DNA from: Pseudomonas sp. JM0905a
Lineage (GTDB): Bacteria > Pseudomonadota > Gammaproteobacteria > Pseudomonadales > Pseudomonadaceae
Direction: 5' to 3'
DNA length: 64,000 nt
Assembly (NCBI RefSeq): GCF_014700075.1
Contig: NZ_JACXBU010000005.1
Coordinates: 1-64,000, forward strand
The notes under the pieces were generated by a model that had not been told where the DNA came from, did no database searches, and was given only the letters and a program-made list of their open reading frames with translations. The position numbers and the translations under genes are program-made. Positions 48,001 to 56,802 of the stretch are shown piece by piece (within the stretch, counting starts at the first letter, position 1; every line of letters starts with the position of its first letter).

Positions 48001-49721
48001 GGCTCGGTGGGCTCCAACCATCGCAGCGCCCTGGTGCGAGCCTGATCCAGGGTTTTCACGTAGGTCAGCCGGCCGGCTTCACGGTGAACGCCGGCGCGGC
48101 GCAGCTTCAGCCGTACCCGGGGTGACGTACCCACCAGCACCAGGCCGACGCCCTGTCGGCCGTAGTCGTGCAGCAGGTTTTCCAGGGCTGCCAGTGCCGT
48201 CATGTCCAGCATCGGCACGGCACTCATCTCGACGATCACCACCTTCACTTCCGGATTGAAGCGGCGCAGCACGCTCAGGGCCTTTTCCGCCGCTCCGAAG
48301 AACAGCGGCCCACGAATGGCGTAGGCCAGCACCTCTCTGGGTAGCTCGCGCAGGGCTTCATGGAAGTGCTGGGGCAGGGGCGCAACGTCGGTGAGGTCGC
48401 TCATGCGCTTGATGAACAGGCCGGCGGCCAGCAATAGGCCGACCCCCACCGCCAGCACCATGTCGAACAGCACCGTCAGCACCAGGCAGGCGAGCAGGAC
48501 CAGCACATCGTTGCGCGGTGCGATGCTCAGGGTGTGCACCACATGCCGGGCCTCGCTCATGTTCCAGGCCACCATCAGCAACAGCGCCGCCAGGGCCGCC
48601 ATTGGCAGGTAGCTGAACAGCGGGGCGAGCAGCAGCATGGCCAGCAGCACCACCCCGGCGTGAATGATGGCGGCGATGGGCGAAGAGGCGCCGGCGCGTA
48701 CGTTGGCGGCACTGCGGGCAATGGCCGCGGTGGCGGTGATGCCGCCGAACAGCGGAGCGACCAGATTGCCCAGGCCCTGCCCGAACAGTTCGGCGTTGGG
48801 GTCGTGTCGGGTGCCTGTCATGCCGTCGGCCACCACGGCGCAGAGCAGCGATTCGATGGCGCCGAGCATGGCGATGGCGAAGGCCGGTGCCAGCAGCTGG
48901 CGGATCAGTTCGAACGACAGGCCCAGGGGCTGCCCATCTGGCCCCGGAAGCTGCCAGGGCCAGGCGAAGGTGGGCAGGAAGGGTGGGATACCGGGATGGC
49001 TGACGCCGTCGGCCACATAGCTGAAACGCTCGCCCAGGGTCGCCACGGGCAGGCCCAGCACTTCCAGCAGCAGGCCGAGCAGTGCGCCGAGGGCCAGCGC
49101 CACCAGGTGGCCCGGTACCTTGGGTACCAGCCGCGGCCAGATCACCAGCACCGCGAAGCACGCAATGGCCACCAGGGTATCGCCCAGGTGCGTGGTCGGC
49201 AGCGCCTGGGCCAGCAGGTACAGCTGATCCACGTAATTCTGCGGCGTCTTGGCCAGCTGCAGGCCGAGCAGGTCCTTGATCTGCAGCGTGGCGATGACGA
49301 TCCCGATGCCGGCGGTGAAGCCGAGTGTCACTGGATAGGGGATGAACTGGATCAGCCGCCCCAGCCGCGCAAGGCCCATGGCGATGAGGATCAGACCTGC
49401 CATTAGTGTGCAAAGCAGCAGGCCACCGAGGCCGAACTGCTGGGTGATGGGCAGCAGGATCACCACGAAGGCCGCCGTGGGGCCGGAAATATTGAAGCGC
49501 GAACCGCCGGTGAGGGCGATCAGCGGTGCAGCCAGCAGCACCGTGTAGAGGCCATGCTGCGGGGCCACGCCGACGGCGATGGCCAGCGCCATGGCCAGGG
49601 GGATGGCGATGATGCCGACGGTCACCCCGGCGGCCAGGTCGCCACGCAGGTTCGCCAGGCTGTAGCCCTCGCGCAGGGATTGGCGCAGGGCAGCGAAAAG
49701 AGGGGGGAGGTAGGTGGACAT
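47967..49721 (-). CDS. SulP family anion transporter with STAS domain
   Basis: A 584-residue membrane transporter. It has about 11-14 hydrophobic segments from residue 28 and a C-terminal STAS domain (about 445-560, including VVIVEMSAVPMLDMTALAAL). N-terminal DLAAGVTVGIIAIPLAMALAIAVG is the SulP signature. Substrate may be sulfate, bicarbonate or another anion. Tail-to-tail overlap of 34 bases with the WbuC gene. Confidence 0.9.
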   Translation of the reverse strand: MSTYLPPLFAALRQSLREGYSLANLRGDLAAGVTVGIIAIPLAMALAIAVGVAPQHGLYTVLLAAPLIALTGGSRFNISGPTAAFVVILLPITQQFGLGGLLLCTLMAGLILIAMGLARLGRLIQFIPYPVTLGFTAGIGIVIATLQIKDLLGLQLAKTPQNYVDQLYLLAQALPTTHLGDTLVAIACFAVLVIWPRLVPKVPGHLVALALGALLGLLLEVLGLPVATLGERFSYVADGVSHPGIPPFLPTFAWPWQLPGPDGQPLGLSFELIRQLLAPAFAIAMLGAIESLLCAVVADGMTGTRHDPNAELFGQGLGNLVAPLFGGITATAAIARSAANVRAGASSPIAAIIHAGVVLLAMLLLAPLFSYLPMAALAALLLMVAWNMSEARHVVHTLSIAPRNDVLVLLACLVLTVLFDMVLAVGVGLLLAAGLFIKRMSDLTDVAPLPQHFHEALRELPREVLAYAIRGPLFFGAAEKALSVLRRFNPEVKVVIVEMSAVPMLDMTALAALENLLHDYGRQGVGLVLVGTSPRVRLKLRRAGVHREAGRLTYVKTLDQARTRALRWLEPTEPQLNSDVIQAR

Positions 49722-49850
49722 GGCGGCTCCTTCGCGGCAACCCGCCGAGTATAGGGCGTGGCGGCGGTGTGCAGGACTGACCTGAGTCGTATGCCAGTGC
49801 GCCCCGGGGCCGTGCTAGAGTGCTGCGCTCCCTCGCTGTTGGAGCTTTCG

Positions 49851-50339
49851 ATGTCCGCCCCCCTGCGCTTTGGCGCTGCTCTTCTGCTGATCCTCTGCCT
49901 GCCCGCAGGCGCCGCCGAAAACGCCCCCATGCATGCCCAGTTCCTGCCACCGGACGACCTGTCGCTGCGCCAGGAACAGCCCGAGTTGCAACAGCTGATC
50001 CAGATCACCGAGTACGCGGTCGTGCTGGGCAGCCAGCGTCAGTCCAGCCAGCAACCGATTCCCATCACCTCGCCCGCTGTGGTGCGGCTGAAGGGCAAAC
50101 CGCTGAGCAAGGGCGCCGACGTGCGACAGGTGGTGATCCAGTTCGACGGCGAAGGCAAGAGCCTGAAGAAGCCCAGCTACGACCCGCAGACCCGTATCCT
50201 CAGCCTGAACTACCCGATGGCGCAGTACGCGGCGGTACTCGATTTGCTGCGCAACGGGCCGGTCTACTGCCAGTTCCTCAGCTATCCCAATGGCCATGTC
50301 TGGGCCGACCTGCACAGCGGTGCGGTACGCCCGCGTTGA
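49851..50339 (+). CDS. Periplasmic hypothetical protein
   Basis: A 162-residue protein with a signal peptide (LRFGAALLLILCLPAGAA, cleavage at about residue 22). The mature part has a central QQPIPITSPAVVRLKGKP and no motif I know; a single Cys remains in the mature domain (YCQFLS). The ATG at 49851 follows TTGGAG by 7 bases; the upstream open frame from 49758 lacks a ribosome site. Confidence 0.8.
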   Translation: MSAPLRFGAALLLILCLPAGAAENAPMHAQFLPPDDLSLRQEQPELQQLIQITEYAVVLGSQRQSSQQPIPITSPAVVRLKGKPLSKGADVRQVVIQFDGEGKSLKKPSYDPQTRILSLNYPMAQYAAVLDLLRNGPVYCQFLSYPNGHVWADLHSGAVRPR

Positions 50340-50403
50340 GCGTGGGGGCCGGGCGGGGGTAAACTGCCCGCCCCCGAGATACCCGGCCCGAGAGATGTGA
50401 GCG

Positions 50404-50691
50404 ATGCGTAAAGACAAGAAGCAGGTGATTGGCGAAGAAATCTCCGATGACTCGATCAAGCTGTTCCTCACGGTCGAGCCGGCCGACTCCACGCCGCCTT
50501 CGCTGCACAAACTGATCAAGGCCTATCGTGGCCTGCGCATCGACGACTTCGAGCGCTTCGTCGGCTTCTTCGTCGAGGCCGGTTACGACCTCAATGCCAA
50601 GGATGAAAACGGCAACGACTTCATCGCCCTGATCCAGGATCAGCGCATGGCCGAGCCCTATATCGAGGTGATCAAGGCCGCCCGCGGCTGA
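50404..50691 (+). CDS. Small conserved cytoplasmic protein (PA4642-like)
   Basis: A 95-residue acidic, soluble protein (ends FIALIQDQRMAEPYIEVIKA) that I recall as a conserved PA4642-type family in Pseudomonas. No functional motif. It sits between the periplasmic protein gene and a terminator. Confidence 0.8.
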   Translation: MRKDKKQVIGEEISDDSIKLFLTVEPADSTPPSLHKLIKAYRGLRIDDFERFVGFFVEAGYDLNAKDENGNDFIALIQDQRMAEPYIEVIKAARG

Positions 50692-50706
50692 TCCCCTCCG
50701 CTGTTG

Positions 50707-50736
50707 AAAAAGCCCGCTGACCCGCGGGCTTTTTTG
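50707..50736 (+). terminator. Terminator after PA4642-like gene
   Basis: Stem AAAAAGCCCGC / GCGGGCTTTTTT with a 6-base loop. Confidence 0.85.
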
Positions 50737-50744
50737 TGCCGATT

Positions 50745-50800
50745 TGTAGGGTGGGCTTTTGCCCACCATCAAGGCGCACGTGGGCTGAAGCCCGCCCTAC
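50745..50800. repeat. Inverted repeat element, GTAGGGTGGGC type
   Basis: TGTAGGGTGGGCTT at the left and AGCCCGCCCTAC at the right, with internal complementary GTGGGC / GCCCAC. This short repeat type is dispersed in pseudomonad genomes; no transposase gene is near. Confidence 0.65.
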
Positions 50801-50817
50801 TTCAGCGCTGTGCCGAA

Positions 50818-50845
50818 AATAAAAAACCGCCCCGAAGGGCGGTTT
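50818..50845 (-). terminator. Terminator of mqo
   Basis: Stem AAACCGCCC / GGGCGGTTT, loop CGAA, with a T-run on the minus strand, just after the mqo stop. Confidence 0.85.
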
Positions 50846-50866
50846 CTTTCAGCTCAACACTGGGAC

Positions 50867-52384
50867 TCAGGCGATGCTCTGGGTCGCGGTGTTGACGCTG
50901 GTCAGACCCAGGGCCGCGTCGGAACGGGCGCTGATGTCGCGGTACAGGGCCGCGTCGCTTTCCAGGGCCTTTTCGCGGGCCGGGAAGATTTCCTTCAGCT
51001 TAGTTGCCCACTGCTCGGAACGGGCCTGCTCGGCGAAGCAGCGCTCGATCAGGTTGAGCATGATGGAGACGGTCACCGAAGCACCCGGGGATGCACCCAG
51101 CAGGGCGGCGATGCTGCCATCTTCGGAGGACACCAGTTCGGTACCGAACTGCAGGACGCCGCCCTTTTTGTTGTCCTTCTTGATGATCTGCACGCGTTGG
51201 CCGGCCACTTCCAGGCGCCAGTCGGCCGGGTCGAGCTCCGGGTAGAACTTGCGCAGGGCATCCAGGCGCTGTTCCTGGGACTGCATGACTTCCTTGATCA
51301 GGTAGCGAGTCAGGTCCATGTTGTCGCGGGCCACGGAGAGCATCGGCAGGAGGTTGCTCGGGCGGACCGAAAGCGGCAGGTCCATGAAGGAACCGTGCTT
51401 CAGGAACTTGGTGGTGAAACCGGCATAGGGTCCGAACAGCAGGGACTTCTTGCCATCGACCACGCGGGTGTCCAGGTGCGGCACGGACATCGGCGGGGCG
51501 CCGACTTCGGCCTGGCTGTAGACCTTGGCCTGGTGCTGCTTGACCACGTCGGGGTTGTCGCAGCGCAGCCACTGGCCGCTGACCGGGAAGCCGCCGAAGC
51601 CCTTGCCTTCTTCGATGCCGGAAAGCTGCAGCAGCGGCAGTGCGCCGCCGCCAGCGCCGAGGAATACGAAGCGAGCGGACACGTCGCGATTGGCGCCGGT
51701 CTGGGTGTTCTTGATGCTGACTTTCCAGCCGCTGTCGGTGCGGTTCAGGTCGGTGACCTTCTGGAAGTAGCTGACGCGAGTGCCCTGCAGGCTTTCGAGG
51801 TACTGCAGCAGCTGGTTGGTGACCGCGCCGAAGTTGACATCGGTGCCGTTCATGGCGCGGGTCGCGGCGATTTTTTCGGACGCATCGCGTCCTTTCATCA
51901 TCAGCGGCGCCCATTTGGCCATGGTGGCGCGGTCTTCGGTGTATTCCATCTCGCTGAAGGCGTGGTGCTGGCGGAGCAGCTCGAAGCGCTTCCTGAGGAA
52001 CGCGGTGTCTTTGTCGCCGCGCACGAAGGAGAGGTGCGGGACAGGGTTGATGAAGGTCTTGGGCGAGCCGAACGCGCTCTTGCCGCTCATGTAGGCCCAG
52101 AACTGCTTGGACACCTCGAACTGGGCGTTGATGTTGACGGCCTTCTTGATGTCGATGGAGCCATCAGCCGCCTGGGGCGTGTAGTTCAGTTCGCAGAGGC
52201 CCGCATGACCGGTACCTGCGTTGTTCCAGGGGTTGGAGCTTTCGATGGCCCCCGACTCCCGGAGTTCGGCGATCTCCAGCTTGATGCCGGGATCGAGCTC
52301 TTTAAGCAGTACCGCTAGCGTAGCGCTCATGATGCCGGCCCCGACCAGCAACACGTCCACTGCTTCGTAATCGTTTTGCGCCAT
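50867..52384 (-). CDS. mqo: Malate:quinone oxidoreductase
   Basis: A 505-residue membrane-associated FAD enzyme that oxidises malate to oxaloacetate and passes electrons to quinone. FAD-binding [20 protein letters not shown] is at about 11-30, followed by [20 protein letters not shown], which is the Mqo signature. Substitutes for or adds to malate dehydrogenase in the TCA cycle. The 352 bases upstream to 52736 hold no other gene but one unusual palindrome. Confidence 0.95.
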   Translation of the reverse strand: MAQNDYEAVDVLLVGAGIMSATLAVLLKELDPGIKLEIAELRESGAIESSNPWNNAGTGHAGLCELNYTPQAADGSIDIKKAVNINAQFEVSKQFWAYMSGKSAFGSPKTFINPVPHLSFVRGDKDTAFLRKRFELLRQHHAFSEMEYTEDRATMAKWAPLMMKGRDASEKIAATRAMNGTDVNFGAVTNQLLQYLESLQGTRVSYFQKVTDLNRTDSGWKVSIKNTQTGANRDVSARFVFLGAGGGALPLLQLSGIEEGKGFGGFPVSGQWLRCDNPDVVKQHQAKVYSQAEVGAPPMSVPHLDTRVVDGKKSLLFGPYAGFTTKFLKHGSFMDLPLSVRPSNLLPMLSVARDNMDLTRYLIKEVMQSQEQRLDALRKFYPELDPADWRLEVAGQRVQIIKKDNKKGGVLQFGTELVSSEDGSIAALLGASPGASVTVSIMLNLIERCFAEQARSEQWATKLKEIFPAREKALESDAALYRDISARSDAALGLTSVNTATQSIA

Positions 52385-52661
52385 TTGCTCGCCACTCTCT
52401 CGTGAAGTAGTGAAAAACCGTCATCTCACGCTCTTTTGGAGTCGTGAACCTCAAAAGATTCGCCTGCTCCCGGACAAGCCGCTTCCGTCTGCACGCGCGT
52501 TGCTACGCGTGCGTCCCTGCAACAAACGTTTGCAATATGGGCGGAAGGATGCGGCAAGCCAACGAGTGGCAGCGCGAAAAGTGGACGGCTCTCTGTGGGG
52601 CTGTGCGGATGCCCAAGCTGGCGCGAGGTGCGGTGTTGCGAGGCCCGATCAGGAGACGACC

Positions 52662-52684
52662 TTATAATCGGGGGGCGATTATAA
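52662..52684. repeat. Perfect palindrome TTATAATCG-G5-CGATTATAA
   Basis: Nine complementary bases on each side of a run of five G. Each arm contains a TATAAT box facing outward, so it could be an operator or two overlapping -10 elements. Lies 278 bases upstream of mqo and before the next small gene. Confidence 0.6.
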
Positions 52685-52736
52685 CGATGAAATGGGGCGA
52701 ATAGGGCGCTTGGTGTGACTTTTCTTCTTCCGCCGG

Positions 52737-52970
52737 TCAGGCTGCCAACGCACGGCGGCGCGAAGATTGTCCGACGACCGGTGCGACGCGAGCGCTGGCG
52801 GGGAGGGGCTGGTCGAGCCAGGTGAGGCTGGCTTCGGTGACTTCGACCCAGTTGCCGCTGGCCGGACGGTCGATCCCCTGGTGCAGGCCTCGGCAGATCC
52901 CGGCCTGATCCACCAGGGCGAAGCTGCGGCGTTGCGGGCGGCGGGCGAACAGGGACCAGAAGAGGATCAT
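52737..52970 (-). CDS. Small hypothetical protein
   Basis: A 77-residue basic protein beginning MILFWSLFARRPQRRSFALVDQAGICRGLHQ. I prefer the ATG at 52970 (GGAG about 9 bases upstream) to the open frame from 53066. No motif; from memory a short gene exists near this place in P. aeruginosa. It is divergent from the YajG gene. Confidence 0.5.
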   Translation of the reverse strand: MILFWSLFARRPQRRSFALVDQAGICRGLHQGIDRPASGNWVEVTEASLTWLDQPLPASARVAPVVGQSSRRRALAA

Positions 52971-53147
52971 CGGGGCTACTCCAACGGGGGCAGCGCCTTT
53001 ATCCCACGCGGGCGTGACAGGGGCATGACAGGAACCGCGCATGCGGATGGCGGTCTGATATTGCATGGGAGCTGGCGCTCTGTCAGTACCTCGGCCGGGT
53101 GGTTATACTGCCGGCCGTTTTGCCTTCATTCCTGGAGAGATAAAAGC

Positions 53148-53732
53148 ATGCTGAAACGCCCGTTGCTTGGCCTGCTGGCCGCCCTCAGCCTGACCCTGGT
53201 CGGCTGTGCCCTCAGCCCGCAACAACTCAGCCCGCAACCCAAACTCACCGGCCCGCTGACTCCGGTTGGCCAGGGCCAGCCGGTGGTGGTGCGCGTCGCC
53301 GACGGTCGTCCGTCTCCGGTGCTCGGCACCCGTGGCGGCATCTATGCCGACACCAGCGCCATCAGCGTCCAGGGCCAGGACATCCTGCCGCGCCTGCAGG
53401 CTGAAGCCGAGGCCGCCGTGCGCCTGCTGGGCTTCACCCCGTCGCCCAACGCCTACAACGCCCCGCAGCTGACCCTGACCCTGGCTGACCTGAAGTACCA
53501 GTCGCCCAAGGAAACCTACGTGACCGAGGCCAATATCAGCGCAAGCTTCCGTGTCGATGTGCAGAACAGCGCCCGTCGCTACAGCGGCAAGTACGGTGCT
53601 TCGCTGAACCAGCGCTTCGGCACCGCGCCGAACCAGCAGACCAACACCAAGCTGGTGAGCGACGTGCTGAGCGATGCCCTGACCCGAGCCTTCAAGGATC
53701 CGACCATCGGTCAGGTCCTGTCCCAGCAGTAA
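53148..53732 (+). CDS. YajG-family lipoprotein
   Basis: A 194-residue lipoprotein with lipobox LVGC (Cys20), then a proline/glutamine-rich linker and a domain with LPRLQAEAEAAVRLLGFTP and VSDVLSDALTRAFKDPTI, as in YajG. Outer or inner membrane placement is not certain. The start at 53148 has GGAGAGA 9 bases upstream; the open frame from 52767 is not used. Confidence 0.85.
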   Translation: MLKRPLLGLLAALSLTLVGCALSPQQLSPQPKLTGPLTPVGQGQPVVVRVADGRPSPVLGTRGGIYADTSAISVQGQDILPRLQAEAEAAVRLLGFTPSPNAYNAPQLTLTLADLKYQSPKETYVTEANISASFRVDVQNSARRYSGKYGASLNQRFGTAPNQQTNTKLVSDVLSDALTRAFKDPTIGQVLSQQ

Positions 53733-53747
53733 GCGGACGCCAAATGA

Positions 53748-53776
53748 GAAAGCCCGGCCATGTGCCGGGCTTTTTC
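53748..53776 (+). terminator. Terminator after YajG gene
   Basis: Stem GAAAGCCCGGC / GCCGGGCTTTTTC, 5-base loop, T-rich tail, 15 bases after the stop. Confidence 0.85.
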
Positions 53777-53936
53777 GTTTCCAGCCGACAGCGGCGGCAT
53801 TCGTCGGAACGTCCATCAGCGAAGCCGCCGGTTCGGTAAACTCTGCGCCATCCCGAGAACCGCCCGGAATCAGGGCGGACTGTTCCTTGTCTTGCAGGTT
53901 GCGTGCACGGCTGCACCCCCTGAAGCGGAGTTTGAG

Positions 53937-54221
53937 ATGTCGCTGCAGGCGCTTTGGGCCATGTTTCTGGCCCACCCCGCCCAGGTCGTGAATGGCCTGG
54001 CCCTGTTCTTTGCATGTGCTGGTGCCTGGGTGCTGCTGGCTACCCGTTGGCGCGAGCAGCGCTCCATCGCCCGTCTGGCCGCCGAAAGCGAGCTGGAAGG
54101 GGTGGACGGCCCCACCGTCCAGGATGAGTCGGCGCAGCGCCTGAATCGCTTCTTCTACGCCTTCGGCTATTTCAGCCTGGCCGTGGCCCTCGGCGTCTCC
54201 TGGGCCAGTACCCAGGTCTGA
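53937..54221 (+). CDS. Small inner-membrane protein, unknown
   Basis: A 94-residue protein with hydrophobic segments at about 18-36 and 72-92 and a charged middle. I take the ATG at 53937; the upstream frame from 53760 has no good start. No family recognised. Confidence 0.7.
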   Translation: MSLQALWAMFLAHPAQVVNGLALFFACAGAWVLLATRWREQRSIARLAAESELEGVDGPTVQDESAQRLNRFFYAFGYFSLAVALGVSWASTQV

Positions 54222-54232
54222 GCCGGCAATAA

Positions 54233-54260
54233 AAAACGGCGACCTCCGGGTCGCCGTTTT
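54233..54260. terminator. Terminator between small membrane gene and acyltransferase
   Basis: Stem AAAACGGCGACC / GGGTCGCCGTTTT, loop TCC, with A-run on the left and T-run on the right; the genes are convergent. Confidence 0.88.
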
Positions 54261-54285
54261 CTGTTGTGCCAAGCCTTGATGCGAA

Positions 54286-55449
54286 TCAGAGCGGCAAACC
54301 GGCCTTGATCCGGTATTGATTGCGCACCGGGGTGGCGTACTGCTGGATCAGGTACGGGCGCTGTACCTCCGGGCAGGCGCCCAGGCGCTTCTGCCACTCG
54401 GCCTGGGCCCGGGCCATTTCATCCTCGCCGAAGACCTCGGCCGCCGTCGGCACGCGCAATTCGGGATCGCGTTCGCTCCACATGGCGTAAGCCAGGTAAT
54501 GCACGGGGAAAAGCCGGTAGCCGCCGAGGATCTGCTTGTCGATTTCCTGGGCCAGTTGCTTGGCGTCTTCGCTGGCGCTGCCGATCTCGCTGCCGAAGGC
54601 GATGTGCACACGGCCCTTGTAGCCGGTGATGCCCAGGGCAATGCTCGCGTCGTCCTCACCCGGCGCCTTGGCATAGCTGCCGGTGCTGGCGCGGACTTGC
54701 AGCTCGCGGGCCTTGGCCTGGTCGCAGGGATCGTACTCGTAGCTGATGGACACCGGGATCAGGTGCAGGTCGCGGATCACGTCCGGGAACGGCTCGTCCT
54801 TGCGGCTCATGTGGAACATCTTGAGGATCGCCGAATCGGTGCGATCGTCACCGTCCTTGGCGCGGCCTTCGGCCTGGGCGATCCAGATCGACTGGCCGTC
54901 CTTGCAGATCGAGTGGTTGATGTAGGCCGACAGCAATTGGAAGGCTGCCAGCTTCTCGCGGCGGCCGGCCAGGTTGCGGTGCACGATGAAACTCTTGTTC
55001 AGGCGCATCAGATCGCTGACGAAGGGCTTCTGCAGCAGGTTGTCGCCGATGGCGATGCGCGGAGTCGGCAGGCCGGCGTGGTACACGGCGTAGTTGACGA
55101 AGGCCGGGTCCATCACGATATCGCGGTGATTGGCCAGGAACAGGTAGGCGGTGCCCGGCTTCAGGCGTTCCACACCCGAGTAGGTCACGCCGTCGGTGGC
55201 GCGCTCGATGGTGTTGTCCACATAGGGCTCGATGCGGTCCTGCAGCGCGGCGACGGAATCGATGCTGGCGAACTCGCGACGCAGCCGATGAGCTATAACA
55301 GGCTTGAGGAGCCAGCCCAGCGGGCCCGCCAGCTTCGGGAAACGATAGCGGGTGAGGGTGCCGAGGAAAGCGTCGTCGGCGAACAGGCGCGAAAGCACCG
55401 TCGAGACCTCGGCATCGTCATAGGGTCGGATGGCTTCAAATTCGCCCAT
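54286..55449 (-). CDS. PlsC-like acyltransferase
   Basis: A 387-residue protein of the 1-acylglycerol-3-phosphate acyltransferase superfamily. The acyltransferase motif appears as NHRDIVMDPAF near residue 107, with one residue more than the canonical HX4D. A second conserved block follows (AEGRAKDGDD). No transmembrane segment is clear. Chain length exceeds PlsC (245), so the acyl acceptor may differ. It is divergent from the CPXCG gene. Confidence 0.82.
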   Translation of the reverse strand: MGEFEAIRPYDDAEVSTVLSRLFADDAFLGTLTRYRFPKLAGPLGWLLKPVIAHRLRREFASIDSVAALQDRIEPYVDNTIERATDGVTYSGVERLKPGTAYLFLANHRDIVMDPAFVNYAVYHAGLPTPRIAIGDNLLQKPFVSDLMRLNKSFIVHRNLAGRREKLAAFQLLSAYINHSICKDGQSIWIAQAEGRAKDGDDRTDSAILKMFHMSRKDEPFPDVIRDLHLIPVSISYEYDPCDQAKARELQVRASTGSYAKAPGEDDASIALGITGYKGRVHIAFGSEIGSASEDAKQLAQEIDKQILGGYRLFPVHYLAYAMWSERDPELRVPTAAEVFGEDEMARAQAEWQKRLGACPEVQRPYLIQQYATPVRNQYRIKAGLPL

Positions 55450-55552
55450 TGGTCACTCTTGTTCTGGAATCGGCTGGGTGTAGGTGGAGGCCCCGCAGCA
55501 CGGAGCCTGAAGTAGACCGGCGATTATACAGGCAAGTCACACGGGAGGCGGG

Positions 55553-55735
55553 ATGCTGGAGACAGAGCACTACCAATGCCCCTATTGCGGCGAGCCGGTC
55601 GAAGCCGTGCTTGACCTTTCCGGTGGCGACCAGCAGTACATCGAGGATTGCCCGGTGTGTTGCCGGCCCATCCTTTTCCTGCTCTGGACCGATGGCCGGG
55701 AGTGGAGTCTGGAGGTTCGTCGGGAGGATGACTGA
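55553..55735 (+). CDS. CPXCG-motif cysteine-rich protein
   Basis: A 60-residue protein. The N-terminal CPYCGEPVE and a second CPVCCRP pair of cysteines suggest a zinc ribbon. The GGAGACAG ribosome site is close. Its stop overlaps the DUF2007 start by 1 base (TGATG). Confidence 0.85.
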   Translation: MLETEHYQCPYCGEPVEAVLDLSGGDQQYIEDCPVCCRPILFLLWTDGREWSLEVRREDD

Positions 55736-55995
55736 TGCGGCGCATCTATGAGCCCAGGGACCTGATCGAAGCGGAATTGCTGATGGGCATGTTGGCCAGC
55801 GAAGGTGTGGAGGCGTACCTGGCGGGCGGCCACCTGCTGGGCGGCATCGGGGAGCTGCCGGTGTTCGGGCTGCTCGGCCTGCTGGTCGAAGACGAGGACG
55901 CCGAACGCGCCAGGGGGCTGATCGCCGCGTACAATGCCGCGCAACCCCTGGCGGGCGAGGAGCCCGACAGCTACCCCGGCACTCTGCTCTGCTGA
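55735..55995 (+). CDS. DUF2007 putative signal-transducing protein
   Basis: An 86-residue protein with the DUF2007 pattern: LIEAELLMGMLASEGVEAYL, then GIGELPVFGLLGLLVEDEDAERAR. These are thought to be regulatory domains. It forms a tight pair with the CPXCG gene and precedes the SRAP gene by 24 bases. Confidence 0.85.
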   Translation: MRRIYEPRDLIEAELLMGMLASEGVEAYLAGGHLLGGIGELPVFGLLGLLVEDEDAERARGLIAAYNAAQPLAGEEPDSYPGTLLC

Positions 55996-56019
55996 TCCCC
56001 GACCCGAACTGGCTGCCCA

Positions 56020-56634
56020 ATGTCTGGACGCTTCGCCCTGTTCCGCTGGACGCCCACGCTGGCGGCCCTTCCCGGATTCCCCGCCGATCACCAGCCGCAC
56101 TGGAACCTGGCGCCAGGCGGCCGGGTGCTGATGCTGCGCGAACTGGACGGCCAGCGCCGCGCCGACATGGCCCGCTGGGGGCTCACCCCGGCCTGGCTTA
56201 CTGACCTGACGAAGACGCCCGCTCACGCCCGTGCCGAAACCCTGGCCGACCAGCCAATGTTCCGCGAAGCCTTCCGCTCGCGGCGCTGCCTGATCCTGGC
56301 CAACGGCTTCTATGAATGGCGCGGCGTGCGCAAACGGCCCTACTGGATCAGCGCTGAGGGCGGGACCCTCTACATGGCCGGGCTCTGGGAGGCCTACCCG
56401 GTGGGGGATATGGAATACCTCAGCCTGGCCATGGTCACCCGGCCGGTCGCCGACATGCGCCGCCCGTTGGTGCTGGACGAAGAGGCGCAGCGCCTCTGGC
56501 TCGCCGCTGACTCGACGCCGATGCAATTGCTCGAACTGCTGACCAATCCCGGCCCGCAATTGCGCGAACGCGCCCTGGCCACCCTGGTGAACGATCCCAA
56601 GCTCGATGGGCCGGAGTGCCTGACGCCGGCCTGA
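56020..56634 (+). CDS. SRAP-domain protein (YedK/HMCES family) with degenerate active site
   Basis: A 204-residue SRAP fold: MSGRFALFRW start, PHWNLAPGG, HARAETLADQPMFREAF and ANGFYEWRG (Glu99) are all clear. In E. coli YedK the active residues are Cys2, Asn75, Glu105 and His160 (from memory). Here the first is Ser2, Asn is His69, the His region reads VADMRRPLVL without His, and only Glu99 is kept. YedK/HMCES uses Cys2 to cross-link to abasic sites in single-stranded DNA, so this protein probably cannot do so. It may bind DNA or be decaying; the frame is intact. CPXCG-DUF2007-SRAP look cotranscribed. Confidence 0.82.
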   Translation: MSGRFALFRWTPTLAALPGFPADHQPHWNLAPGGRVLMLRELDGQRRADMARWGLTPAWLTDLTKTPAHARAETLADQPMFREAFRSRRCLILANGFYEWRGVRKRPYWISAEGGTLYMAGLWEAYPVGDMEYLSLAMVTRPVADMRRPLVLDEEAQRLWLAADSTPMQLLELLTNPGPQLRERALATLVNDPKLDGPECLTPA

Positions 56635-56711
56635 CGTGTCGCGGTTACGTCGGTTGGTGCGGGCGCCGTCCCGCTAGAGCGAAGCGAAACCCAATGATTC
56701 CAGGTTGGACT

Positions 56712-56749
56712 GCGCGTTGGGCTTCGCGGAGCTCAGATGCAACCTACAC
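56712..56749. repeat. Degraded TTGGGCTTCGC-type repeat
   Basis: GCGTTGGGCTTCGCGGAGCT ... TGCAACCTACAC resembles the dispersed pseudomonad repeat that reads TTGGGCTTCGCTGCGCTCAG and continues to an ACCTAC end. An incomplete companion sits at 56677. No gene is involved. Confidence 0.5.
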
Positions 56750-56770
56750 GAGCAGATTGCACGCCACATG

Positions 56771-56797
56771 AAAAAAGCCCCTCGTATGAGGGGCTCT
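56771..56797 (-). terminator. Terminator of the chemoreceptor gene
   Basis: Stem AGCCCCTC / GAGGGGCT with loop GTAT and a TTTTTT run on the minus strand. Confidence 0.87.
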
Positions 56798-56802
56798 TGT
56801 TT

